From positions 2,760,385 through 2,824,384 of the forward strand of contig JANPWX010000215.1 in assembly GCA_024734555.1 (NCBI GenBank): a stretch of 64,000 bases of DNA, read 5' to 3'. The position numbers were made by a program, and so were the translations under genes. Below, piece after piece: positions 46,861 to 59,923 of this stretch; position 1 is the first letter of the stretch; the number at the start of each line of letters is the position of its first letter. The notes beneath the pieces were generated by a model. That model saw only the letters and a list, made by a program, of their open reading frames with translations, ran no database searches and was not told the DNA's origin. The stretch is from Trochalopteron elliotii. Lineage: Eukaryota; Chordata; Aves; Passeriformes; Leiothrichidae.

Positions 46861-49800
46861 TTAATTCTTTTCAGTGTCTACCAGACACATTCACTCCCAG
46901 GTAGATGGTACATAATCATGCAGATTCCTTACCAGATCATTAGTTCACAGTAAAATGTCATCTAACAACTCACAATGGCACAATCCAGAGATGGCAAAGT
47001 TCATTCATTATTTGTCCAGCTCTGCAGGACGACAGACAATGTGAGAGACTATCTAAGCTGCCACTGGAAATATATATAGGAAAGTTTCTCTAAAAGTGCA
47101 GGCTAGCTTCCTATGATTTGTTGAAGAATATTGCAGAGAGCAAGCCTGCAAAATTGTAAGGTATTTGCAGAACTAAGAAATTTATAAAGAACTTTGCTAA
47201 AATACCATTGCTAGAGTAAGGAAAGACATAACCTCCTAATCATAAATAAACCATGAAGGTCATGGTCAACACACAGATGACAGAATGCGACTGAAGGACC
47301 ACTTCATTCAACTCAGCCTCAGGCACTGGAGAAAAATTGTACTTAAGTGTACTGATATGTCAGAAGGCAATAAAGAACCAGAAACACCATCAACTTCGGC
47401 ATGGCAGTCACAGAAACCTGAACTCTAAGAGCATTGATCTTATGTGTAAAGGCAAGCAGAAAATGATTGCAGTTGACAGAAACTGTGGATTTGAAAGACA
47501 AATCTTTATCCTAAATCACAAATAATGAAGCTAATGGTGTTTGTGAGAAATGTACTCTACATACATATTGCATCATTGAGTACGTAACACCAGTATGAAA
47601 GTTCAAAAATAAACCAAAAACAATCTGACGGCAAAGTTTAATAAAAATTTGATATGAGTTATATACTTTCAAAGAGAAAAGTGAAATATTTAAAAGAGAA
47701 TATATTGAACTGTTGAATGACATCCAGATTGTTGTACCTCTGAAAGTGTCATTGCCAGTCCCACTAATACAATCTTCTAAAAGGGGTTAAAAAGCACCTT
47801 TTTTCAGAAATACTGTACTGCTTGTGTATTAATCTCAGAACAGCCACCAAGGGAGCAAAAAAAAGCTATCCCCTACTGTGGCAGTGAGCCTAAATTTTCA
47901 CTCCCTGATAACCATTATATTTACAGCAGGACAGTATGTCCTGATATGCCTAAAGCAAAGATCTTTGAATTCCTGAATGCAATAACCAGAGTATTTATTT
48001 CCCAGTCAATTCTTCTTATATTTCCTGCAGTGAGACATATGCAATCTTTGATTTGACAAAACAAATAAAGTGAGCATTTAGGAAAATTTAGAAGCCAGTA
48101 AACACAGTTCAGGTTGTTTTGGTTTTTTTTTTTTATGAGTGCATCAAACTATAACATCATAATTTTCAGACACTGATGATTAATTGGACTTTAGGGTCTA
48201 CCTCTTTCCTCTCTACATTTTAGTGAATCTAGATAGATAAAAATAGTGTCTTAATTCACAGTTCATGCAGTCACAATTTCAGCATCAGAATTTTATGCCT
48301 CAAAAATGTAGATATTTTGTACATGTGGACAAAAGTAAAAAGTATGAGCTTTAACTGCTGTATATTTTGTCTTTTTTATATATGCAAAAATACGATTCTT
48401 TGTGGGTTTTGTGCTTGTGGTCTCTGCAATATTTAATAATCTTTCTTTGGTAGCTGAATTCTAACCTATTGATATTTTAAGTGAGTATGGTAGCAAAAAT
48501 GTATAAACCAAGCTGGGAAAGAGCTGACTTTCACTACTAGTGATCTGACAGAATTGCTAAATGTACTGTTTCACAATTTAACAAAGCAGGGGTAATTGTG
48601 AAGGATTTTTTTACCTTATTGTTGTAAATAATTGAGTTAAAGAAAAAACACTCTAAATATTGAATGAAAAGTGATAGTGGAAGAGAAATACAAAGGAACT
48701 GTGGAAAATATATGCTTGGCATCAAAAGTCATGTCTTCTATAAGACTAGCAGAATAAAAGCTGTGGCTCCAACAACACACTTCAGCAGGTATTTCTCGCA
48801 ATAAATTAAAATACTGCTTGGTATGAGCTGTGCAGAATGATTGCAGAGCCACTGTCAAGCCTTGTGCTGAAAGCTAATCAACACAGTTCAGTCAGCAATC
48901 ACGGGATGGAGGAAAAGCTGGAAGTCTTGCAATTATGCAATTGTCTTATTTATTGAAAGAACTACTATCCTACAGAGAAAGTCAAAATTGATAGTGCATT
49001 TGCAGTGGACAGACAGCTGGTTCCTCATTTTGCAAATGGTGCCTTTGCATATTTCCATTTTCCCTGGTGTAGGTTTTTATTACATTCACAGTGTCTTGGT
49101 GTGCAAGTCTAATTCCATGGAGAAAATATCTTGGACATATTAATGAATTGTTGCTGAAAAGAGAGAGAAAAGACAATATAAAATAATTTTTGGTCAAGTT
49201 GGTGATGCCAAACAAGAAGCCACTGACCTATGAAGTTTCACTCAAATTGCCTTAGCTATTAGTACTGAAAAAATGTGAACACTAGAAAATTTATTCCTAT
49301 TTGTGTGTTAGCCCTAACAAAACCTCGTCCTTATCTGGCATTAAAGGAAACACTTGAATTCTGAGCACCTAAAAATTCTGCAAGCTGAGATTTACTTTAT
49401 AGATGATATGACAGCTAGAAAGACAACTGAAAATAAAACCTGTTCAATTCCCACTGCCATTTTTTTCCAGAATAGCCTCCCTAAACTGAATTTTGTTTAA
49501 CTCTGCTGTTTAAACATGGGTTTGCTGAAATTCCCTAGAGGACTAATAATCACCTTGTATGCTTTAGTTAAGCAGCTGACTACAAAACCAGAATACTCCA
49601 TTAATGCCCATAGCAGAGTAAATGTTTTGAAACTGTATCAGGATCTAGCAGAGCCAGGAGAAATCCATGTGCTGATAGGTCTCTCCTGATTTTTAGCTGT
49701 TATTAAACTTTGCAGGATTTTACTGAAATGAATTTTACTGAAGTTCTGCCCTAGCTGCAATCTTTTGCAAATCAAGACTTCAGTGGCTTCTCTGACAGGA

Positions 49801-50929
49801 ATGCACAAGAGTCCATTGAAAATCAGTGTCAGTAGCCCACTGACCCTTAACCTTAGCTTAGGCTCATCAGGAAGGATCTTTAGAAGGGACAGTGCTAAAC
49901 CCTAACCAGAAATGAACAAACAAAACAAAGAACTCATTCCAGAATAAAAATATTTTTGGTCTGTTGAGAAGGATTTCGGTTTAGTCTGCTTTGATTTGAG
50001 TTAAAATAGCAGGTCTCTGCTTTTTTTTATTCTTCACAGTCAGGACATGAAGATCTAAGGTATTCCAAAACCATATGAGCATATTTTGACTTCTTTCAAC
50101 TTATTTATGTCTGAACATCTGAACAAACAAAACTGAATAGAATTTCACCATATCTTTCAAAACAAGAAATTGTTTGAAGGATTTTGCAAGGAAATTACGT
50201 GAATGTGAGACTGAACTACAAAGAGAATAATTGCTCAAGTAATTTGACTAAATGAGAAAATAAATAATTTATCAGAAAGTGTGCAAAATGTATATAATAC
50301 TGATTTATTGCAAACATTAAAAAAATCGCTCAAAGTGTTCTCCATAAAATGCACCTAGAAAATACTTCCCAGCTTCAGCATTATCTCAGTGTTCCCATTA
50401 CCAAAACTGAAATTGATCTCCTTTCAAAGGTTGTGTTATTCCTCGCCTTAGCTCTTTCTTGATAGGACAGGACTTGGGTTTGCCAACAGAGGGCAATAGT
50501 CAAGCTAGGAAAGACTGCATCCATCATTTTTGCAACTTCTAATGAGTCAGAAGGACACATAGAATCCTCATCTGCTTTTATGGATATTGCTGTGTAATTG
50601 CAGTGTAATTATGGCACACAACAGCTCCAGAAAATTATCTTTGAAGAAAACAGCTGGTTCTCTTTAACAAACAGAGATGAAATCCTGTCAATTAAAAAAA
50701 AATCCAAAGGAAAAATACTAAAAATATATGCCAATAATAAACAGGCAACAACAACAAAAAGAAATAACATAAAAAATTGAAATGGATAAATCTCAGAAAC
50801 TGCTATGAAAAATATGACAGAAGTATAAAACATTAGAAAATTACAATGATGTGAATGTTCTTTCATTACATGGTTTTATATTACGAAGCAAACAGGCTCA
50901 TTGGAAAGATTTCCATTTTCCTTCTTCCA
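46861..50929. other. Unique AT-rich noncoding DNA
   Basis: No gene is recognised in about 4 kb. The stretch 48780-48990 (AATGATTGCAGAGCC, AAGCTAATCAACACAG, CTTGCAATTATGCAATTG) is another weak regulatory-texture candidate. Open frames (maximum 85 codons) on both strands are featureless. Confidence 0.5.
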
Positions 50930-51370
50930 CTCATGAGTAGGTACATAAGACCGCAGTCCTGACAGCCCTTCTGCATGCTTTCCCCTTGACAGAAGCAATC
51001 CCCTTGGTTTCAGGGGAATTTCACAGCCTGATAAGGCCAGCCCCATGCTGTGGAGCACAGAGCTCTGTCTGCTCCAGAGCACAGAGCTCGCCAAGCCTTG
51101 CTCTGACCAGGAAATAGTAATGGCTTCTGCTGGGGGGTGAAGCTGGGGTGCCAGTGCACCAGCACCAGGGGCCAGGCTTGGGTGCTGGCTTGGCTTGGCT
51201 GAGAAGATATGCCCAGAGCTGGGAATTGCCACTGCAGCCCTCGGGAAGAGCACAGCAGCTGGGCTAAGCAATGAGCTGTGGGGAGAGGAGTTGCAAGGAA
51301 CAAGTTTTAGCAGCCAGTTGGGAAACAAGACCAAACCGCCTCCACCACAGGCCTGGATGTGCACCAGCTG
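50930..51370. other. GC-rich patch of unknown origin
   Basis: Sharply GC-richer than its surroundings, with GGCTTGG units (GGCTTGGCTTGGCTGAG near 51189), and a 13-bp direct repeat GAGCACAGAGCTC at 51053-51065 and 51077-51089. CpGs are few, so it is not a CpG island. Three minus-strand frames overlap (50876-51364 with 162 codons, 51010-51303, 51264-51518); several frames being open at once reflects few TA-rich stops, not coding. I recognise no repeat family, LTR termini or protein. A decayed insertion or a processed pseudogene fragment cannot be excluded. Confidence 0.45.
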
Positions 51371-54300
51371 ACACTAGCAAAGGGAATGGAAATAGATTTT
51401 GAGCACTTCTGTAGTGTGGAAACAATGAAATAGAGAAAGGGAATGTTGCAAAACACTTTTTAGTAAGTACAGAGAGTTTTTTCCAAGAGTTTTGAAATCT
51501 AGATTGATATGTAAACACAACTATTATTATGTAATTAAACTTAACTAAAAATTAGTCCAAAACAACAGTTAAACAATACATGCAGAAAAATATGTTTTGT
51601 GGCAATGCTCTGTAAGCCCTAGAGCTACAGGTCTTTCAGTACTAACTTCTTTATTTCCTGATGTTAAGGTGGATGAACTGAGGGACTGGGATTATCTCCT
51701 AGACATTAATTTGCATATGTGTTGTGTGGCTCTTCTGTAGGCAGCAGGCAGACAGAGAAGAAGAAAATATATATATCAATACTAGTAGTAGTATTTGTGT
51801 GCCAGGAAGAAATTCACCATTAATGAAGTATGTTGCACTACCAGACTTAAAATAGTTATTGAGTGGGGAAAATTAACTCTATTAAGCTTGAAAACATGTG
51901 GCCAAGGTTATTCAGAAGAACCTTATTTGGCATGTAGTATGATCTGCTGAACAGGGAAAAATAATTGCATTTTATTTATTGAAGTCTTATTTTATCGATT
52001 CTTAATTTGCAGACATTTATATATGTTATGAACACTTGAAATATACAAGAAGTCTATAACCTATGTCAGTATTGCATTTTGGAAGCATCTTTTGTAAGTT
52101 TCCAGTTAAGGATATACTTTGCACTTACAATAGGGTTATTAAGGTGTAATAATATATTTCCAGTAATTTAACAGCATAACTAATAATGAATTAAAACAGG
52201 GTATATTATATGAAAAATATTAGCAATTCAGGAAGAACTGTATAATTTTCTCAGTAGTGCATGTCTTTCTAGCTTCTTCCATTCCATTTCCTTATTTGTT
52301 TAAATTTGGTAGAAAAAATGATCAGGGTGGAAGAAACTTCCAATCGGAGACAAGAGTTCACTCTTGCATATATGTATTGTTCTCTGTATCTGATGCAGGG
52401 CAAGACTTGTCCAAATATTTGTAAAAGCTGGTCTCTAATAGCTGATCCACTTTGTGGGAAATCTTACTGCTCCATGGAATGGAAGCTTTCATTTAGTTCA
52501 TGGGCTTTGAGCAACAGAGTGTTCAAACTGGAATGGACTGTTGGAAGTATAGACAGCTGGAAGTACAGAGGCAGTACCCTGAGCAGAGGCTTATTCAGAA
52601 AAATTCAAACTTACCAGTAGTCTAATCAATAAACTGAAAAGTACCTTCTGCATTGTTATCTGTGACACAGGCTGAGGAACAAATAACTTTGAGCCGTACC
52701 TCAGAGAAGCAGGTGTTTGATATTGTTTTTTTATCCTGTCTGATAATAAAAGGTTAGGAAAAGAGTCATCATTATGGATATTTCTTGCCAACAAAAGCCA
52801 ACAAAAAAGATAAATGAGAAAGATGGCTTTATGAAAAGGCAGCTGGAATGCATTATTGTAGTTGGAGGAAATATTGGCAAATAGTGGAACTGAACAAAAT
52901 GTTGAACATACATGAACCTGTGTTTTAAAATGCTCAAACCACAGTTCCATTTTATAGAACTAAATAAACTAAAAGCCATACCAGTAATCAATTATGTGTA
53001 GACAATCAAGCCAGTTTTTTCCATGAATTCTGCTGATTACTGAAAGGAATTGTTAAATATTAAAATTAAATATGGATATTAATTTGTAGAGAAGAGTGCT
53101 GTTTTTGAATCAAAGTTTAATTAACAATAGCAGAATTTTTACCATGTAGATATTTACATTTTTCTTTAATATGATTATGAAAAATTAATTTTTTACATGG
53201 TAATAGTTTTGTTATTTTCGAAGAAGGAGAGATTGCTCTGGGAGTTTATAATTTAAGGGCAGACATGAAGTTAGACACTGGGAGGAAGAACAAGAAATTT
53301 GTGGATACACCAAGGACAAAGAGTTTGTTCATTCACAGGGATTGTATAGGCTGTGGTAAAGTGAATTATACCACCATAATGTAGTAGTTCTGACACAGAG
53401 AATAATTGGTTCACATAAACTGTAGTGCTGTTTGTTCCTTGGTTGGCTTTCTAGAAAAAGGTCGAAATTGGAAACGTTGAGAGTGAAAGCAGCTGTGTGT
53501 GCCAGATTATATTCCATAGACAGCACCTCTAAGTGCAAAGGGACTTCAAAGAAAGGAAGAAAGAATTTTCAGATGACAGTGTTTGCTTTGAAGATTTGGT
53601 TGTGATACTTCTTTATGGATGATTATGACTAGACAGATGTACCTGGCTGGGTAATAATGATTAGTCATATTGGTGACATAGCAGTGTCTACGTTTACACC
53701 CAACCATAGGAATAGAAAATATCCTTAAAAGTGCTATGTAAGTTGATACATGCTTAAAATTTCTGAATAGAACTTTAATAAAATAAATACTAGGTGTGCT
53801 TGGTGAATCCCAAATCTATTAATGAATCCAGGGTAAGAATCTCTCAATTTTAGGTGTTTTGATGAAGATACACAGGTTACTGCATGTGTTATAAACTAAG
53901 TTCTGTGCTTTAGGGGCATATTTTCTGTCTCTTGAGTGAGTACATGGGAGTTTGTTGGATGTGAGAGCTTTCACAATGAGTTTTAATTCCTAGTTTTTAT
54001 CTTCTTGTTTTACTACAAATAAGTTGTGACTTGGTTGCTTTTTGTGTGCGACCATAAGATTTTATGGCCATTTTTGTGAAATGCTGTTCATCTCTGTGTT
54101 TCCAATTATGATACTAAGTGTAATAAAAATATACCTGTTGGAAGAACATAACTTGCATGGGCAGAGTTTTGGAGGGCTTGATACCTCAAGGCCATGTCTT
54201 AGATCTATCTTTCATCATGTGGGAAGGTGGAGCTGAGTAGATACAATTCAGTTTCTCAAGTGATGATGACAATGACAAGATTTTCAGTCTTCTTTTCACT

Positions 54301-54562
54301 ACTTTGTTAGTTTTTAAAAGCTTCTTGTTTCATTTCTACTTAGTTGTAGTGAGCTGTCAGTTTTTAAAAATGTTTTCTTTATTCTTGTTTATTTTGAAGT
54401 CAGATAGAAAAAGGACTGTGTTCACAGTAACTGAGAAAAAGAATCAAAATGTACACTTTTCAGAAGTTCAGACATATATGAGTAGTTGACATAAATTTCA
54501 TAAAGGTCAGATTACTGAAAGTTTCACACCCCCAAAAGCACCTTAATCTATAGCTTCAAAAT
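51371..54562. other. Unique AT-rich noncoding DNA
   Basis: No gene is recognised. A small inverted repeat AATACTA/TAGTATT lies at 51778-51795 around a GTAG centre. The 104-codon plus frame at 52306-52620 and the 119-codon minus frame at 52591-52950 are of ordinary AT-rich composition and match nothing known. Confidence 0.55.
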
Positions 54563-54588
54563 AGATATATCTAAGGTAAGATATATCT
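54563..54588. repeat. Repeated palindrome AGATATATCT
   Basis: The self-complementary 10-mer AGATATATCT occurs at 54563-54572 and again at 54579-54588, separated by AAGGTA. The pair is therefore at once a direct and an inverted repeat and offers four GATA cores. It could be a small duplication. Confidence 0.9.
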
Positions 54589-56542
54589 GTAATCATAGAA
54601 GTCTTGTATTTCAATAGTTTTATTTTGGGAGAGGTTATTCGATAGGTATTAATGACTATATTGTTTACTGTTATCCTCTGAAAAGGTACATGGAGTTTAG
54701 TTCCCCGTGTGCTAATCAAGCTTTGTTAGTCACCTTAAGCCTAATTGCAGATTTATATTATATTTAGATGTCATAATAAGAAGATAGCTATCCCATGTTC
54801 CTTCCATTTACTTGTTCTGGTAAGATTTCATACTATGAGCTATCTTCCAATAATGTTTTTCTCAGCCCTTCTGAGTCTGGATATCCTAATAGCAGAATTT
54901 TCAGGTTAAAAAAATTAGATGAATGGTAGAATATGTCACTCTCTTTGTACCACTTCTGCTGGTGGAGATTACTCCTTAGCTGTTGTGAGGGACAGAGTTG
55001 TTTCCATTTTCTGCCAAAGCTCTCATCCAGATTTACCTAATTCTCAAAAGTAGGTAAAAAGCAGCTCCATAAATATAGCTTGTATTCTCACAGAAAGTCA
55101 CAGACTCAACCAGTAGTTCAGTTTGATTGTCCTTGCTCATTTTTGAAGTCAGGCTGGAATGATTTCATTTCCCACCAAAAAGTTTTCTGTTCCAAAGGAC
55201 TTCACACCAAAGCCATGGAGTGTCCTGCAAAGAACCCCACAGCTACACACAAGCATGTTCTACAGCTACCTAAAAATATTATTGTACCAACTCAAAAGCT
55301 GCAAGCTATTTAAAAACCTACCAGCTAGTGAATCTGCTATTTTAAAAGATTTTTTTTTTAATTGTCCTGTGTTGTGAAAGGGAACATGCTACGTATGTCA
55401 GTGTTTCCAGTGTGTTTCCTACCACCAAGACCTCCATCTTCCATCTAGTCATTTGTAAGTACCCAAAGTTGGCCACGAGCCTGTTTCTGAGAGAGTTTCT
55501 TCACCAACATATGGCTGTGCTCAGAATGATTGCTCTGGCCTTCAGTCTGCTCATTTAAACCTAATGAGGTCCACAGAGGTGACTGTATGACTCACACAAT
55601 GAAGTCATTTTTCCAATTAACATTCTGACAAATGTCTTATAAGTAGAGCTGCTTCAATAGGTTTCCACAGGTGGGGGAGAGATCAGGTATCACAAAATAC
55701 TCAGTTACTTTCTTCTGATCTGAGAAATTCCATTCACTCTAGAGTATGACTGTTCACACAACAGATGGGTATTTCATGTCTATGGAGTGTGACCCATTCC
55801 TAAATCAAGCTCTCTATCTGCAAGCCAAAGTGCTCGTGCAAGGCACAGAATTAACCTTAATCTTGAGTAGACACTCATAATGTTCATACTAAAAAGCCTT
55901 CCTTTTATTAGGAAGTCTTTTATTCATTATTGTGGGATATAATGTTTGGAAATGTAAGCAGCTGACACCTAATGGAAGACTTTTAAGTAACCAATTGAAA
56001 AACCATTCTTCCTGTCTGCCTATGCCCTTCCATTTTAGTGTTTGTGAATGTCTACTCAAACAGCTTTTGTTGCATGAATATGAGAGGAAGAAGGGAATTA
56101 GAAATCATCTAAAGTGTATTAATTTTTTTTTATTTTTACTGGCTAAGCATTATTTGTTATTTCCACATTTAAAAAAATATGAATCTTTTTAGAGACCAGA
56201 AGCAAACCCACATGATTTAGTAAGCAGTTATGCTTTACAAATTGTGAATTGTCAAAGTAAATTGTCAGCAAATCTCCCCATGTACTGAAATTTGGTACAT
56301 ATAAAGTTTAAATATACAATTAAAACAAGAAATAAATTCACAGGGACTGAAAATCTTTACCAGACAAATTGGAACAGAAAAAAGTAATACAATGTTTTAG
56401 ATAATAATGTATGCCTGAGCTATCACAAATTGGAAATTTTACACTTAAAAGAATAATATTTGGACATTCTTTGATAAAAGATTGAAATTATAAACAGTTT
56501 ATTTTTCCAAATTCAACTCTGCTGAGATATAAAATCAGCACT
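54589..56542. other. Unique noncoding DNA
   Basis: No gene is recognised. Around 55500-55640 words such as CTCATTTAAACCTAATGAGG and TTCCAATTAACATTC give mild regulatory texture. Two overlapping plus frames (55080-55313, 55159-55377) are chance. Confidence 0.5.
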
Positions 56543-56571
56543 ACTACTACTGAGTAATTTCCAGTAGTAGT
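56543..56571. repeat. Perfect 10-bp inverted repeat
   Basis: ACTACTACTG (56543-56552) and CAGTAGTAGT (56562-56571) are exact reverse complements around a nine-base centre (AGTAATTTC). Both arms are ACT/AGT trinucleotide-like, so the symmetry may come from simple-sequence origin. Confidence 0.88.
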
Positions 56572-59500
56572 TACTTTCTACTGAGTAGGAGTACAATAAA
56601 TTGTGCAGAAGCTATTCAAGAGAGAAAAATAAACTACTGGAATTATTCCAAGAAGCACCAAAGAATTAAACCTGTGGCTTCCTGCCCTTTCAGATTGTTT
56701 GGTACAACCTTTCAATAATTTTATGGTGCATTTTTAAGTGGTGGTATTATTATAATATTTATTATTATGTCCAGTAGTATATTTATTATGTTTTTATAAT
56801 CTATAACTTTCATTTGAGGCATTATTACTGTTATCATGGAAGCAGGTAGTGAACCAGTTTAACCCTATGAAAAGAGACAGTTTAACTTCAAAGAAAATCC
56901 CTTGTATGAGGTATCTCTTTCATATTTTGATGGATATATAATCTCAAACTGTGTGGGAGTATGAGTATTAGAAATAACATGGAGTGCAAATTTACTTTTC
57001 CACTGTGCGTACACCCAAGCAGGGAAACTGTCTCAGTAGTAATATTCCTACCTCAATGTACTGATACAGTTGAGTCAAGATTTGTAAAGTGTGGTAGTAT
57101 CTACAATAGGACCAGCTTCTACAGCTGGGAAAAAGAGTTGCAGGTTTTTAAATACATATGAACTCCAGCATATTTGACGTAGGTGAAGGAAACTCCAAAG
57201 CTAAAAGCACTTACTTCATTTGTTGCTTTCAAAATATAAATATGTCTCATTACAAAGCCCCATAGCAATATTCACATTAATGAATTTGGAACTAGCCAGA
57301 ATAAGGCAGTGTTGCCTAGACAGAGAGCTGTACTAAGAGGCTACAGTGACCAAAGAAAGGATTTCTGCATGCCCTTGCAAACTTACCAAGTCATTTATAG
57401 ATAGCATGGATAAGGGATCCCGTGAGCCATGGAGTCACGCAGATGCTTGTGTTCTATGGATTTTTTTGGTTATACTAACTGCCTTTGGAAACTCAAATCT
57501 TACCCATTGTGCCATCCTTTTCACCTTCCTTTGGGTGTTCTACACAATAAAGATCTACAGGTAGGGCTGTTGTTTCAGGTTCCCATCATGGAAGTAAAAT
57601 AGAAGAAACAGGAGCACAGATCACCTGAACCACCTTTGAGATCAAATTACTCTGACAGCAGATGACTTGCCTACTAAAACAAGAGACAAGAGAAGTCCTC
57701 TCTGTTTAATACAGTGATGTCTAGATTTATAACTGAAGTGTCACCATCAATATTTTTTTTGTTTGATTTTGCTTTTGTGGAACAGGAAATATTTTTCCTT
57801 TTACTTACCATTTGCAGTCAAATTATTTCCTATTGGTCTCAGTTAACCTAGCCTGTTAAGACTACTCCTTAGGAATATGATACTGTAGTCTTCAGAATTC
57901 CATTAGTGAATCCTTCAGAGTGACTTAAAATTAATCTGTTTGCATAATATCTCAGTATGTTTTTCTTCAGATAGGAAGCAAAAACAACTTTCCCCTAAAA
58001 AAACACCACGCATTTAAGTAGTCAAGCAGTCTGATGGAAAAATCAGGTTGGAAAGGCTGGGATAGAAGAAAGAGAATAAGATACCAGCCTTCTATAATTC
58101 CTGAGGAGACAATATATTTGATGATCTCATCATGAAGGTTACTAAATAAATGAAAGTAAATGGCTGGTTGATTCACTTTAATTCAACATGTGGTGTAGAC
58201 ACTTCCTTCCTATTCCCTCACTACAGTATATTGGATCACATTAGGCTTGACAATAAGGATTGACTTAGTGGTTTTCAGTTCTGTATAGCGATTTTGATTA
58301 TTTTTCAAAATGACTTACTGATTGCTCTAATGTGCTTTCTAATTCCTCATTTTGTTGGTGGTGCTTTTGTTAACTTTTTTTTAAGCCATTACTAGAGCTT
58401 TATTGACATACATTAGATGTTAATTTCCAAATTTACCAATTTGTTATCACTATGTTGGTTTTGTTATCAGATCACTGGCCTTTTGGGTCTTTATTTTCCT
58501 TTTCATTTTTTTCCCTTTTTTTTTTTTGCTATTTCAGTTTCTCTGTTGGGTGGAGTGGGGTATGAGTTTAGTTGTCAAAGACAACTGGCTACCAAAGTTA
58601 CTATTACATTAAAGCAGGTAGGAATTTTAGAGAGCGTTTGATGTGAAACAGGAACATAGTACAAATGCAAATATTCCCCAGTGTAAAATAAAACAAATGA
58701 AAGGAAATGAACATAAAGTACTGATTCAATGGTTCATGATCAATGCTAGTAAGGATGTTGGAATGGATGGTTTAGTATTTCTGAAGATGGTTACACAATA
58801 TTAATCCACTATCTTGAGTTATTTAATATGTCCTTGATAGATGCTAAGGCATTGGTGAGGCTTTGCATACATCCTGGAATTAGTGTCATTTAAAGAATTA
58901 TCAGTTTTTATTGCCTCTCTTACCAGTCAGTACAAGTTAACTTATTAGACTGTAAGAGACAGAGAATGATGAAGACTGCAAATTCTTTTTTTTTCAAATT
59001 TCTCATAGTCATCCTTTTGTGTGACTTTCATTCTTATTGCTTAACAGCTCTGATCTTTCTGCAGTTTATTAATGGCAGAACTTTTGCTTTTAAAAATTGG
59101 TTGACCCAAGTAAGTCTTACAAATGTCTTCAAATATTTTCATGTATCCAGTTTAATTAATATGTTACTTACAGACTTTAACAGAAATAATTAGATATGGG
59201 CTCTTTCACTATTATATATTTTAATGGCAAAATCAATCAATTTCTGGTTTATATTATTAATATTGATTTACTTTCATTTTCCAAAAATACCCATTTGATA
59301 GCATAGTGCAGTGGTGCTGGTACTTTATCAGGTTTAAAGTCATCTTTTCAAAGCGATTTTGATCTTAGTCAGGACTGTTTTCAACCAAAGTGGACTGATA
59401 ATCAATAGAGAGAGAAAATATTGCTGTCCTTTTGGGACAGAAGAATTGGAATTTCAATCTATTTTTTAAGTTGCTGAAGGAAGAAACTTCTTCCTAACTT

Positions 59501-59587
59501 GTTTTTTGCATGTGTAGTAAAAATGGGAGAGCAGCCAGAGCCCTTCAGTTACTTGGTTCAATTTAAGCAGACTGTCTCTTTTTTCAG
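56572..59587. other. Unique AT-rich noncoding DNA
   Basis: No gene is recognised. TAT/ATTATTAT-rich sequence lies near 56745-56800. Open frames of 61-75 codons only. The right end, CTGTCTCTTTTTTCAG, is a strong pyrimidine tract plus AG. Confidence 0.55.
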
Positions 59588-59923
59588 TGCATGCTCACTT
59601 CCGGAGCACCCACCTTTTTAAGACACCTCTGCTGTTCCTGCTTATGCAGTCCATTGCCTTCATGCCTCTGGAGCTGAAGAAACTTTTCAAAGACAGATGT
59701 TATTTGTTTTGTGTGAAGGCTCCAAAAAATGAGACTTCAAAATTATACAGGGCGTCAAACCTGTCCCTGAACATTCACTGATGTGTAACAAGATCTTTCT
59801 GTTGACACTGGCGAGTGCTGACTTTAACAACATGATAGCTAGAGATGTGTGAAATGTTCACAATGAAGCCAAACACCTCTGAAGTTTCATACTTTTAGAA
59901 AAATCCTTCATGTTAAAACTGAG
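59588..59923 (+). other. Splice-framed segment, possible noncoding exon
   Basis: The segment follows a textbook acceptor (CTGTCTCTTTTTTCAG at 59572-59587) and ends at a good donor, GAG|GTAAGC (59921-59929), giving a 336-bp internal exon of plausible size. The frame open from the left edge runs about 64 codons to a stop at 59779-59781, so it could only be a terminal coding part or, more likely, a noncoding-RNA exon. The peptide is not one I recognise. Such pairs occur by chance in 64 kb, so this is a prediction only. Confidence 0.25.

Noticed and set aside
50876..51364. 162-codon minus-strand open frame, the longest in the window
   Set aside because: It lies in a GC-rich patch where few stops occur and other frames are open too; the Ser/Pro/Leu/Ala-rich peptide has no recognisable domain.
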